A stretch of DNA of 47,786 nt. Origin: Bordetella parapertussis (GTDB lineage: Bacteria > Pseudomonadota > Gammaproteobacteria > Burkholderiales > Burkholderiaceae_C). Below are positions 32,319 through 41,400 of this stretch, one piece after another. Each line of letters starts with the position of its first letter. Position 1 is the stretch's first letter. A program made the position numbers and the translations under genes. The notes beneath the pieces are model-generated. The model was not told the origin of the DNA. It did no database searches and saw only the letters and a list, made by a program, of their open reading frames with translations. The stretch covers positions 1 through 47,786 of the forward strand of contig CAMCNE010000007.1 of NCBI GenBank assembly GCA_945875935.1, written 5' to 3'.

Positions 32319-33217
32319 TTCGTGGCTTTTTTGTCTGCCACGACCTCGTTCAAGACAGAGCCGACCACCGACACGCCGGCGTTCATCAGTCCCTGAACCA
32401 AGTCGTTGAAGTCGGACATCCGCGTCTGCGTGGCCTGAGCCACGGCCACTGCAGCGCCCGCCCGTATGGCCACCATGGCACCGTCTTCGCCTTCGGAAAG
32501 GCTGGACGTGTCCAGAATGACCACATCAAAGGTGCTGCGCATGCGACTCATGAAGTCGTCGAAAAGCGGCCGTGACAGCAACTCCAGGGGGTTGGGTGGC
32601 GTAGGGCCCGCTGGAAGTACGAAGAGGCCCACCAGGTCGGTGATGCGAACGATCGCTTCATCGCGAGATCGCTCGGACAACACGGTCGACAGACCAAAGC
32701 TGTTGTCAATCTTGAAAAGCTCGTGTTGCCTGGGGTTGCGCAGGTCCGCATCAATCAAAAGCGTGCGTTCGCCCAGTTGCGAGAAGACGACCGCCAAATT
32801 GGCCGCCAGGTAACTGCGGCCCTCGCGCCTGGCTGTGCCAACGACGGCCAGTACCTGGCGCTGTTCGGCTTTGTCGAACCAGCGCATCATGAGCTGGCTG
32901 CGAATTGCTCGCAACTGATCAACCAGTGGGCTGAACGGCTGATAAGCGGCGATCAGCTCGGCGCTCAAGGGCTGTTTTTGATCGACCGTGCGCAGGTAGG
33001 GATAGGAAAACTGCCGGGACAACGCGAACTGGATGTCCGACTCGGTCAATATCCCAAGTGCGATAGCCGCATCGCCAAACCGCAGGTTTTTTTCTTTCTG
33101 AAGCAGCAAGATGCGCTCGGCATCTTCAGGGGACAAAAGCCCCGCATCCATCAGGATGGCCCCGATGGAACGGTTGGCCCTTGAGACGGTGGGCAGGTTG
33201 TTGAAGTTGACCTTCAT
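32315..33217 (-). CDS. epsG: Chain-length determinant tyrosine-kinase-like protein EpsG
   Basis: 300 residues. The N-terminus (IGAILMDAGLLSPEDAERIL, RFGDAAIALGILTESDIQFA) resembles the MshE/T2SSE N-terminal fold. The kinase-like domain has GTARREGRS (127-135) at the Walker A site, where Arg134 replaces the usual Lys of GKS; LLIDADLRNPR (153-163) is the A' motif and VVILD (232-236) the Walker B. The EGRS version is, to my knowledge, typical of the EpsG family. No C-terminal Tyr cluster is present (ends DKKATK), so classical autophosphorylation is doubtful. It would pair with EpsF to control polymer length. Start and stop overlap epsF and xrtB by four bases each. Confidence 0.92.
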   Translation of the reverse strand: MKVNFNNLPTVSRANRSIGAILMDAGLLSPEDAERILLLQKEKNLRFGDAAIALGILTESDIQFALSRQFSYPYLRTVDQKQPLSAELIAAYQPFSPLVDQLRAIRSQLMMRWFDKAEQRQVLAVVGTARREGRSYLAANLAVVFSQLGERTLLIDADLRNPRQHELFKIDNSFGLSTVLSERSRDEAIVRITDLVGLFVLPAGPTPPNPLELLSRPLFDDFMSRMRSTFDVVILDTSSLSEGEDGAMVAIRAGAAVAVAQATQTRMSDFNDLVQGLMNAGVSVVGSVLNEVVADKKATK

Positions 33218-34623
33218 TGACGGGGCGCTCCCGAAAGAAGCGGCGTGGCCGCTGTGGGGGAGTTGGTACTTCCAAGCCGCCTGAAGATGCGTCGCTTGGA
33301 CCCGGCAGGCGTCAACACACCGATCACTGGAACGCCGTGTAGCATGATCAGGTCCTCAGGCCCACGAACACGTCTGTCAAGAAACTCCAGAAGCATTGCG
33401 ACGGCGAAGCCTGCCAACAGGCCGCCGAGACATGACATCACGATACCCTTGACAACCACCTTCAATGACGGTGCATTGGGTTCGACCGCCACGCTCAGCA
33501 CGCGCAGGGGCGATTTGTTGTTCTGCGACTCAAGGTTCAGCTGAGTTGACCGCTGGCTGAGCGCTTCATAGGCACGATTGGCTGTCTCAACGTCACGATC
33601 CAGAATGGTCGCTTGATCCTTGTCCGCCCGCAAACCCAGCACCCTCTTCTTTTGCGCATCCACCAGCGCCTGCAACTCGTTGACCATCTTCGAGTTGGCA
33701 CGACTCACCACCGCCGTACCGCCTGAAACTCGACGCACCTCGTCGGCAATCTGCAGCTTCAGGCTGTCAATCTGAGTCTGTATCTGCTGCCTTTGCGGGT
33801 GATTGGTCCCCATCACGTCGCGCACCTCGGCCAAACGAAGTTCTGCCGTGGCGAGTTGCGACTTCAAGGACTGAACAGCGCCACTTTGCTGTACGTCGGG
33901 AGAAACCTCGGTACCGCTGTCTCTTTGGCGACCGGATGACTCGATTTGTTGAAGTTGAGCCGTCGCCAACTGCGAGGAAAGCGCATCGAGCTTTGCCAAC
34001 TCGTCATCGACGCGTTGGTCCGACACGACGATGCCCTTCGATTGCTGAAAGTCGGACAACTTGGCCTGAGCCTCTTCCAGCGACTTGCGAGCAGCTGTGA
34101 GTTGCGCCTCGACAAACGGCGTGGACTGGCGAGCCGGATCAATTTGCAGTTCGATGGAGGTCTGGATCGCGGCCTGGACGAATGCGTTGGCTGCTGAGGT
34201 CGCAAAGGCTGGATCCTGCGCACTGAATGTCACGTCAATGACGCTGCTTCCCTGACCACTTTCGACAACGAGCCCGAGCCCGAGAAGTTCGGCAAAGTAG
34301 CGGTCAAGCGGAATCTTGGCATTCGTTTCTTCTCGCCACTGCTGAACGGCTTCGGGAGAGCGCTCCACGCCAAGAATCTTCACCACGCGCGTGGCGACTC
34401 TGTCGCTTTTCAAAATCTGCACCTGGGTGGCCATGCTGGCGGGCAATGCCAAAGCCCCGAGCAGTGGATCAGGACGCGCATCGACCACCAGCGACGCACT
34501 CGCCACGTAAACCTTGGGTCGAGTCAGGGTGTAGGCCGAACCTGCCAAAGCCACCACCAAAAACAAGCCCAGAAACAACCACTTTCTGGCCAATAGAACT
34601 CTGAGTACCTGACCGACTGTCAT
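33214..34623 (-). CDS. epsF: Chain-length determinant protein EpsF (Wzz-type)
   Basis: 469 residues from ATG 34623 (AAGG eight bases upstream). One helix lies near the start (KWLFLGLFLVVALAGSAYTL), followed by a large periplasmic region with coiled-coil segments rich in Gln, Ala, Glu and Leu. PNAPSLKVVVKGIVMSCLGG then leads into the second helix (LLAGFAVAMLLEFLDRRV). This is the Wzz/BexC-like polysaccharide co-polymerase layout. It sits in the inner membrane, contacts EpsG in the cytosol and EpsE in the outer membrane. Eleven bases separate it from epsE. Confidence 0.93.
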   Translation of the reverse strand: MTVGQVLRVLLARKWLFLGLFLVVALAGSAYTLTRPKVYVASASLVVDARPDPLLGALALPASMATQVQILKSDRVATRVVKILGVERSPEAVQQWREETNAKIPLDRYFAELLGLGLVVESGQGSSVIDVTFSAQDPAFATSAANAFVQAAIQTSIELQIDPARQSTPFVEAQLTAARKSLEEAQAKLSDFQQSKGIVVSDQRVDDELAKLDALSSQLATAQLQQIESSGRQRDSGTEVSPDVQQSGAVQSLKSQLATAELRLAEVRDVMGTNHPQRQQIQTQIDSLKLQIADEVRRVSGGTAVVSRANSKMVNELQALVDAQKKRVLGLRADKDQATILDRDVETANRAYEALSQRSTQLNLESQNNKSPLRVLSVAVEPNAPSLKVVVKGIVMSCLGGLLAGFAVAMLLEFLDRRVRGPEDLIMLHGVPVIGVLTPAGSKRRIFRRLGSTNSPTAATPLLSGAPRQ

Positions 34624-34634
34624 GGACAAATGCC

Positions 34635-35441
34635 TTAAAAGACCGACTCACGAACATAGATCACGTCACCAGACTCCACCAGATCAGACATCTTGATATC
34701 AAGCACCTGAACCACCCCCTTGGCGTCTCGGCGGTGAACGCGCATCCCACGCTCGGTGCCCTTGGGGGTCAAACCACCGGCCTGAGCGAGGGCTTGCAAC
34801 ACGCTCATGCCACGAGTGAGCGGAAAGACGCCAGGCCTTTGAACTTCCCCATACATGTAAGCAGTGGGCGCAACCGCCACATAAATAATGTCGCCATTGA
34901 CGACATTGAGATCGAGTTCGCTTTTTCCAAACTGAAGAATCGCCGGAACATCAATCTCAAGTCTCACCGCTTTATCGTTGCGCGTCCCGACCAGTGTCAC
35001 CACGTCCGAACCGGTGGGAAGAATTCCGCCTGCCAAAGCGATGATCTCGGAAACCTTGGTCGTGGCTGTCTCAATCGGGTAGCGCCCCGGTTTACCGATC
35101 TGACCGAGAATGGAAACCTGATTGCTCTTGACTTGCAGTATCGAGACAATCACCTGCGGCTTCAATACATAGCCGCCATCACGCAAGGCCTTGGCTATTT
35201 TCTCCTGCGCACCCGTCACGGTGCTTCCCGCCACGGTGACATTACCGACCAATGGGAAGGTGATTTGACCCGTCTCAGATATTCTCACCTCTGCGCTCAA
35301 ATCGGGAACCTGATAGACAGATACCTTGATCAGATCCCCGGCACCGAGGATATATTCCGAGGTGTCCACGGGCTGCGCCAGCGACAACCCACAGCAGGCA
35401 AACAACCCGAGGGCCACTGAAAAAAGACGTCTTGCGATCAT
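34635..35441 (-). CDS. epsE: Polysaccharide export outer-membrane protein EpsE (Wza-type)
   Basis: About 268 residues. ATG 35441 is preferred over ATG 35447 because AAGGA lies eight bases before the former but only two before the latter. The signal peptide ends at GLSLAQPVD. It contains the poly_export domain (YILGAGDLIKVSVYQVPDLS) and two SLBB-like domains (VSILGQIGKPGRYPIETATT; YMYGEVQRPGVFPLTRGMSV). There is no lipobox Cys at the expected place, unlike classical Wza. It forms the export pore. A perfect inverted repeat lies upstream at 35477. Confidence 0.93.
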   Translation of the reverse strand: MIARRLFSVALGLFACCGLSLAQPVDTSEYILGAGDLIKVSVYQVPDLSAEVRISETGQITFPLVGNVTVAGSTVTGAQEKIAKALRDGGYVLKPQVIVSILQVKSNQVSILGQIGKPGRYPIETATTKVSEIIALAGGILPTGSDVVTLVGTRNDKAVRLEIDVPAILQFGKSELDLNVVNGDIIYVAVAPTAYMYGEVQRPGVFPLTRGMSVLQALAQAGGLTPKGTERGMRVHRRDAKGVVQVLDIKMSDLVESGDVIYVRESVF

Positions 35442-35476
35442 GCTCATATTCCTTGTGGGGTCAGAAAATTTTCAAA

Positions 35477-35491
35477 CCCATTGCAAATGGG
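35477..35491. promoter_or_regulatory. Perfect inverted repeat upstream of epsE
   Basis: CCCATT-GCA-AATGGG in the 74-base gap between epsD and epsE, about 36 bases before the epsE start. It could be a small operator or a stem in the mRNA; no U-tract follows. Confidence 0.4.
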
Positions 35492-35521
35492 ATACCAACA
35501 CGCCAAGATGGCCAGCGAAGA

Positions 35522-36613
35522 TCATTTGAAGCCCTTGAGACCGCTTTCCAACGCGCGCTGACTGGGGCTCGATGCGCTGAAGGACTCTGCTGGTGTGATT
35601 TCCACGGGGGCCGAAGCCAGAGGCTCGGGCTTCGGCGGCATGTAATCGGCTGGCGATGACGCTGGGGCCGTAACCAAGGGCGAGCTGTTTGGAGTGACCT
35701 TCAGCTTTTCCTCCATTGTCTTGGCATGCCCATCGGCGTAGTCGCCCACATATTCAATTTTTGCTGCCGCTCTGAGCGACGTCAAATCGTCTTCAACGAG
35801 TTTGCGCTTGCGTTCGTTCAGCAAGAATTGCTCAATCGCCGGCTGGGCACGTGCCTCATCCACGGGTTGGCTGCGGGAACCCGCAAGAATCATCACCTGC
35901 GCGCCTCCAGGAGCAAGGCTGAACAATGCTTGCCCATCCTTCATTGCCGAAATGGCGTCCAGGCCAGCCAACGGAAGTTGCTCGGCAGCGCGGTTGTACT
36001 GACGGGCACTGAATTTGTAGTTATTGGCCTTGAGGAATTCAACAAAAGCACTGACGTCTTTTGCAGCCTTCAATTCCTCGCGCAATTTTTCAATACTTTC
36101 AGCGGGGGATTCGATGCTGATCTCTTGGAACAGGTAAATCTTGCGCTGGGCAAAAAGTGCGGGCTTGCTTTCGTAATAAGCCTTGATCTCTTCTTGGGAT
36201 GGCTTGGGGGCACCTGATCCAATTTTTTCGATATAGGCGCGAGAAATGATCTCTCTGCGCGCGAACTCAATTTGCTGGACCACACGGGGATCACGATCAA
36301 TCTTCTGTTCCTGTGCTTTTTGCAGCTCGAGTTCCTGATCGACCAATCGCTCGAGGACCTGCATGCTGGCCGAGGCGACCATTTCAGGCTTCAATGCCTT
36401 TTGCTGCTGGAGGACGTAGTTGATCTGATGAACGGTGATTTCTTCCTTGTTGACCTTGGCTGCAGTTTGTGACGCAGCCTTGTCTTTTTTGTCATCACTG
36501 CCATTGCCGCAACCGACCAAGGTTAAACAAACCACAAGTCCAATTGACACGATGTGGACTGAGCGAGAAAAAAAATCGCGAGGGCAAGACGGCCGCATCA
36601 TTTCTAAATTCAT
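35522..36613 (-). CDS. epsD: EpsD family peptidyl-prolyl cis-trans isomerase lipoprotein
   Basis: 363 residues from ATG 36613, chosen because GGAG lies seven bases upstream and the signal peptide then follows closely. A lipobox is at LTLVGCGNG, so the protein is lipid-anchored. SurA_N-like helices (VHQINYVLQQQKALKPEM, LERLVDQELELQKAQEQK) precede a PpiC-like segment, as in the EpsD family of exosortase-associated polysaccharide loci. The C-terminus is Pro/Ser/Ala-rich. It probably assists folding of an outer-membrane component such as EpsE. It is the first gene of the minus-strand polysaccharide operon, 166 bases after ubiE. Confidence 0.88.
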   Translation of the reverse strand: MNLEMMRPSCPRDFFSRSVHIVSIGLVVCLTLVGCGNGSDDKKDKAASQTAAKVNKEEITVHQINYVLQQQKALKPEMVASASMQVLERLVDQELELQKAQEQKIDRDPRVVQQIEFARREIISRAYIEKIGSGAPKPSQEEIKAYYESKPALFAQRKIYLFQEISIESPAESIEKLREELKAAKDVSAFVEFLKANNYKFSARQYNRAAEQLPLAGLDAISAMKDGQALFSLAPGGAQVMILAGSRSQPVDEARAQPAIEQFLLNERKRKLVEDDLTSLRAAAKIEYVGDYADGHAKTMEEKLKVTPNSSPLVTAPASSPADYMPPKPEPLASAPVEITPAESFSASSPSQRALESGLKGFK

Positions 36614-36779
36614 ATTCAAACTCCACGAAAGCGCCGAGGATTGAGCACAAAGCCCACGCTTCAAAAAAACCGGTTGACAGTGTCTAAAAGTGTAACGGTC
36701 TGGCACCTATTTGCGATCGCGGAATAACGGCCGAAATGCACACCAGTCCATTGAATCTGGCGCGACTTTTGCCTAGTGA
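36614..36779 (-). other. Probable promoter region of the polysaccharide operon
   Basis: 166 bases between ubiE and epsD; the first sizeable gap before the operon, so its promoter is likely here. An 8-base palindrome GCGATCGC lies at 36713-36720. No convincing -35/-10 pair or terminator for ubiE can be picked by eye. Confidence 0.4.
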
Positions 36780-37511
36780 TCAGCACTTGATGCCCACATG
36801 CAGCGCGACGATCCCGGCGCTCAAGTTGTGGATGTCGACATGGCCAAATCCTGCATCCTTCATCATCGCCTTGAGTTCTGCTTGGGCTGGATGCATGCGG
36901 ATCGACTCTGCGAGATAGCGATAGCTCTCGGCGTCTCCAGCCACCCATTGCCCCACGCGGGGCAAAACCTTGAACGAGTACCAGTCGTAAAGTTTCTCCA
37001 GCGGTGGTGCCACTTTTGAAAACTCAAGCACCAGCAGCCGACCGCCGGGGCGCAGAACCCTGTTCATTTCAGCCAGGGCCCGGTCCTTGTGGGTCATGTT
37101 GCGCAAGCCGAACGCCACGCTCACCACGTCAAAGGAAGCCTCGGGAAACGGCAGCGTTTCCGCATCGCAGATGGCCGTGGGCAGCATGGCCCCGCCATCG
37201 ATGAGGCGGTTTCGGCCCTGACGCAGCATGGCTTCATTGATATCGGTATGGACCACCATCCCGCCATGACCCACCTTCTTGCCGAATGCGCTGGCCAGAT
37301 CACCGGTGCCGCCAGCGAGGTCAAGCACACGATCGCCAGAGCGCACATGGGCCACAGCCACCGTGTAAGCCTTCCACGCACGATGCAGGCCCATCGACAT
37401 CAGATCGTTCATCACGTCGTACTTTGATGCGACAGAGTCGAACACGCTGCGAACACGGATCGCCTTTTGCGCTTCATCGACGGTCGTGAATCCGAAATGG
37501 GTGTTGCTCAA
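36780..37511 (-). CDS. ubiE: Ubiquinone/menaquinone biosynthesis C-methyltransferase UbiE
   Basis: 243 residues, the usual UbiE length. TTVDEAQKAIRVRSVFDSVASKYDVMNDLMSMGLHR, here cited by its parts FGFTTV and YDVMNDLMSMGLHR, is the family opening. The S-adenosylmethionine site is VLDLAGGTGDLA (62-73), and GLRNMTHKDRALAEM and LLVLEFSKVAPP are family motifs. It methylates the demethoxy-quinol intermediate in ubiquinone synthesis. It lies 24 bases after the DUF971 gene and is the last housekeeping gene before the polysaccharide operon. Confidence 0.97.
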   Translation of the reverse strand: MSNTHFGFTTVDEAQKAIRVRSVFDSVASKYDVMNDLMSMGLHRAWKAYTVAVAHVRSGDRVLDLAGGTGDLASAFGKKVGHGGMVVHTDINEAMLRQGRNRLIDGGAMLPTAICDAETLPFPEASFDVVSVAFGLRNMTHKDRALAEMNRVLRPGGRLLVLEFSKVAPPLEKLYDWYSFKVLPRVGQWVAGDAESYRYLAESIRMHPAQAELKAMMKDAGFGHVDIHNLSAGIVALHVGIKC

Positions 37512-37535
37512 GGTGCACTCACAAGTAGGAGGTGG

Positions 37536-37949
37536 TCAGTGGTTGCTGCATGAAGTACCCGATGCCACACGCATGGGCCCGTCGCGGTCAGCGCCGGCGC
37601 TGGCAAGGCGATCCTCATAGCTCGTCCACAGCTGGGCCTGCTGCGAGCCCAGAAAGTAAAGGTAGTCCCAGGTGAAGATGCCGGTGTTGTGACCGTCGGA
37701 AAACATCGGTTGCACCGCATAGTTGCCCACGGGTTCGAGTGCCAGCACGTCGATTTCTCGCTTGCCGGTTTGCAAAACCTCCTGCCCCGGCCCGTGGCCC
37801 TTGACCTCGGCTGATGGTGAATACACACGCATCAACTCAAAGGGGATGCGAAATTCACTGCCGTCAGAAAAACCGATTTCAAGGACACGCGACTGCCGAC
37901 GCACTGTCAGGGCAACGGGTTTTGGAGACTCAGCACTCAGTCCAGCCAC
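37536..37949 (-). CDS. DUF971 (gamma-butyrobetaine hydroxylase N-terminal-like) protein
   Basis: 137 residues. The core is LTVRRQSRVLEIGFSDGSEF, then PFELMRVYSPSAEV, then VGNYAVQPMFSDGHNTGIFT and WDYLYFL, which are hallmarks of DUF971. The family is found alone in many proteobacteria beside ubiE and has been linked to metal or Fe-S handling by similarity, without a settled role. It is in a row with HIT (58-base gap) and ubiE (24-base gap), so probably co-transcribed. Confidence 0.92.
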   Translation of the reverse strand: MAGLSAESPKPVALTVRRQSRVLEIGFSDGSEFRIPFELMRVYSPSAEVKGHGPGQEVLQTGKREIDVLALEPVGNYAVQPMFSDGHNTGIFTWDYLYFLGSQQAQLWTSYEDRLASAGADRDGPMRVASGTSCSNH

Positions 37950-38007
37950 GAGACAACCTCCTTGTTTTCAGATCCAGCCAAGTGTATCGACGGGACCGCT
38001 CGCCGCT

Positions 38008-38457
38008 TCAAGCCTGGGGCAGCCAGCCTGACAAATCGCTCATCACCTCGCGGTCCAGTTCTGCGAGCGAGACAGCAAGCAGTGACTCTGGGTCTTCGAC
38101 ATGACGCTGCGCTGCGCCCCAGATCGGCTGGGGGAAGTGGCTGTCGGATTCGAACCGAGCGATCACATGCCAGTGCAGGTGCGGCACCACGTTGCCCAGT
38201 GCGGCGAGGTTGACCTTGGTGGGGCGCAGACATCTGAGCAAGGTCCGCTCGACGGCACAAACCACCTCCATGCATTCGGCTCGGTTGGCTGTCGACAGCG
38301 AGCTGAATTCGGCCAAGTGCTCGGACCACACCACCCTGTAGTAGGCGGGGAAAGCGGCGTCTTCGGCACGAATGACCCGCCACCGTGGACCGGTTGCCAC
38401 CAGGATCCCGCCCGTTGAGTCGCACAGGGGACACTCAACGCGCGAGTGATCGGTCAC
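38008..38457 (-). CDS. HIT family protein
   Basis: 149 residues from GTG 38457, which overlaps the stop of the FAD/Fe-S gene (GTGTGA), implying coupling. The histidine triad is VPHLHWHVIA with His93, His95 and His97. An N-terminal CPLC (9-12) is common in this subgroup. These proteins hydrolyse or transfer nucleotide phosphates; the physiological substrate is not known here. Confidence 0.93.
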   Translation of the reverse strand: MTDHSRVECPLCDSTGGILVATGPRWRVIRAEDAAFPAYYRVVWSEHLAEFSSLSTANRAECMEVVCAVERTLLRCLRPTKVNLAALGNVVPHLHWHVIARFESDSHFPQPIWGAAQRHVEDPESLLAVSLAELDREVMSDLSGWLPQA

Positions 38458-41400
38458 ACCAGCACCCGCTCGATGCCCCCTCGATTGGCGAGCTCCACAT
38501 ATTTCGGCATCCAGTCTGCACCAAGCAACTGGTTGGCCATCTCCACCACGATGTAATCGGCTTCCAGCAGCCCGTTTTGCAGGTCTCCGCCGTACCGGCT
38601 CAACCCCTGGAGGCAGCTGGGGCAGGAGGTGAGGATCTTCAGGTTCGCCTTCGCTGCATCTGGCGAAATGTTCTGCGTGATCTTGCGCAAGGCCTGCTCA
38701 TCCTTTTGCAGCTCTTCTTCCTTGCGGAAGCGGATTTGGGTGGAGATGTCAGGCCGGGTCACGCCGAGCGTGCCACTCTCGCCGCAACAACGTTTGCTCT
38801 CAAGGACAGCTTCGGGGTGATCACCACCGACGAGCGCTCGCACCGTCTTCATTGGCTCTTGCAGCTTCATCGGCGTGTGGCAAGGGTCGTGGTAGAGATA
38901 ACCACCCTGCCCCTTGAGGGTGATGTTCTTCTCGAGCAGGTACTCGTGGATGTCGATGATGCGGCAGCCCGGGAAGATCTTGTCGAACTGGTAGCCCTGA
39001 AGCTGGTCGTAACACGTGCCACAACTGACCACCACCGTCTTGATGTCGAGGTAGTTCAGCGTGTTGGCCACGCGGTGAAACCGCACCCGGTTGTCGGTGA
39101 TGATCTTGTCGGCCGTGTCAAATTGGCCACTGCCACGCTGCGGATATCCACAGCACAGGTAGCCCGGTGGCAGCACGGTCTGAACGCCGGCGTGCCAGAG
39201 CATGGCCTGAGTGGCCAAACCCACCTGAGAGAACAAGCGCTCCGAGCCACAGCCGGGGAAGTAGAACACCGCCTCGGTTTCAGCTGTGGTGGTCTGCGGA
39301 TTGCGGATGATGGGGACGTAGTCCTTGTCCTCGATGTCCAAGAGGGCACGCGCCGTCTTCTTGGGCAGGCCACCTGGCAGTTTCTTGTTGATGAAGTGGA
39401 TCACCTGCTCCTTGATGGGAGCAGTGCCCACCGAGGCTGGTGGCGCTGCGGTCTGCTTGCGCGCCAGACGGCTCAACAGATCGTTGGCCAGCCTTTGGGC
39501 CTTGAAGCCCACGCCGACCATGGCGCTGCGCATCAGGTTGATCTTGTCGGGGCTGGTGGCATTCAGAAACGCCATCGACACCGCATTGCCGGGGCGGAAA
39601 CTCTTTTGGCCCATCTTGCGCAGCAGGTTGCGCATGTTCATCGACACTTCGCCGAAGTCGATCTTCACCGGGCACGGGCTCAGGCACTTGTGGCACACGG
39701 TGCAGTGGTCGGCCACGTCCTCGAATTCCTGCCAATGCTTGAGGCTGACTCCGCGGCGCGTCTGCTCTTCGTACAGGAATGCCTCCACCAGCAACGACGT
39801 GGCCAGAATCTTGTTGCGCGGGCTGTAGAGCAGGTTGGCACGTGGCACATGGGTGGCGCACACCGGCTTGCACTTGCCGCAACGCATGCAGTCCTTGATG
39901 CTGTCGGCGATCGCGCCAATGTCGCTTTGCTGCATGATGAGCGACTCATGCCCCATCAGGCCAAAGCTCGGCGTGTAGGCTTGGCTGAGGTCGGAAGGAT
40001 GGAGTTCGCCCGATGCGGCGCCGGTTGCCGCGCCGACCGCGGCCAATCCGCCACGCAGCAACTTGCCCTTGTTGAAGCGCCCGTGCGGATCGACGCGCTG
40101 CTTGTAGGCTGCAAAGTCAGCAAGTTCTTCGTCGGTGACGAACTCAAGCTTGGTGATGCCGATGCCGTGCTCGCCCGAGATCACCCCGTCAAGCCTGCGT
40201 GCCAGACCCATGATGCGGGCCACCGCTTCATGGGCGGTTTGCAGCATGTCGTAGTCATCGCTGTTGACCGGGATGTTGGTGTGCACATTGCCATCGCCCG
40301 CGTGCATGTGCAGCGCGATCCAGACACGGCCGTGCAGCACGTCCTTGTGAATCTGCTGGCAGGCATCCAGGATGGGCGAGAGCGAGGTTCCCGAGAAGAT
40401 GGTTTGCAAGGGCGCGCGAACCTGCAACTTCCACGACGCGCGCAAGGTTCGATCCTGCAGCTGCGCAAAGTAGCTGCGAGCGTCTTCCAGTTCGCCTGTC
40501 AAATCGCCTGGCTCAGTGGCTGGACGCTGCGACGCCGGCGCATCCAGGAAATTCATCCAGCGCTGCCACAGCGAACGCACCTGATCGATCAGTGCCAAAG
40601 CCTGTTGAACCCGATCCTCGAGCAGTTCGGCCGAAGCGATCTCCACGGCGTCATCCGTCTTGCCCAACGGCAGCGAGCCCTTGCGAAAAAACGCTTCCAG
40701 CGCATCGAGCAGCGCGAGCTTGTTGCGCAGGCTGAGCTCAATGTTGATGCGTTCGATGCCTTCGGTGTATTCACCCATGCGCGGCAACGGGATCACCACG
40801 TCCTCATTCACCTTGAAGGCGTTGGTGTGCTTGCTGATGGCAGCCGTGCGCTTGCGATCAAGCCAGAACTTCTTGCGGGCCTCGGGGCTGACGGCCACGA
40901 AGCCTTCACCAGCACGGCTGTTGGCGATTCGAATCACCTCGCTGGTGGCGCGCGCCACCACATCGGCGTCGTCGCCGGCAATGTCGCCAAACAAGACCAT
41001 CTTGGGCAGGCCCGAAGCATTGCCCGGGCCGTGCGCACGCTTGCTTTTTGTGGCGTACCCCACTGCCTTGAGGTACCGGTCGTCGAGGTGCTCCAGACCC
41101 GCGAGCACCGCACCGCCCGCCTTCGCCTGAGCAAACAGGTAATCCTTGATCTCAACGATGCTCGGAACCGCATCCTTGGCGTTGCCGAAGAATTCGAGGC
41201 ACACCGTGCGCACATGCGCAGGCATCTTGTGCACGATCCAGCGCGCGCTGGTGATCAGGCCGTCGCAGCCCTCTTTCTGAATGCCTGGCAAGCCCGCCAA
41301 AAACTTGTCGGTGACGTCCTTGCCCAAACCCTCCTTGCGGAATGTGCTGCCCGGAATGTCCAGTCGCTCGGTGCGCTCGAGGGTCTTGCCACTCGCGTCA

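Noticed and set aside
36701..36714. TGGCAC...TTGC, resembling a sigma-54 promoter
   Set aside because: Spacing is one base short (GG-N9-GC) and it points away from the eps genes.
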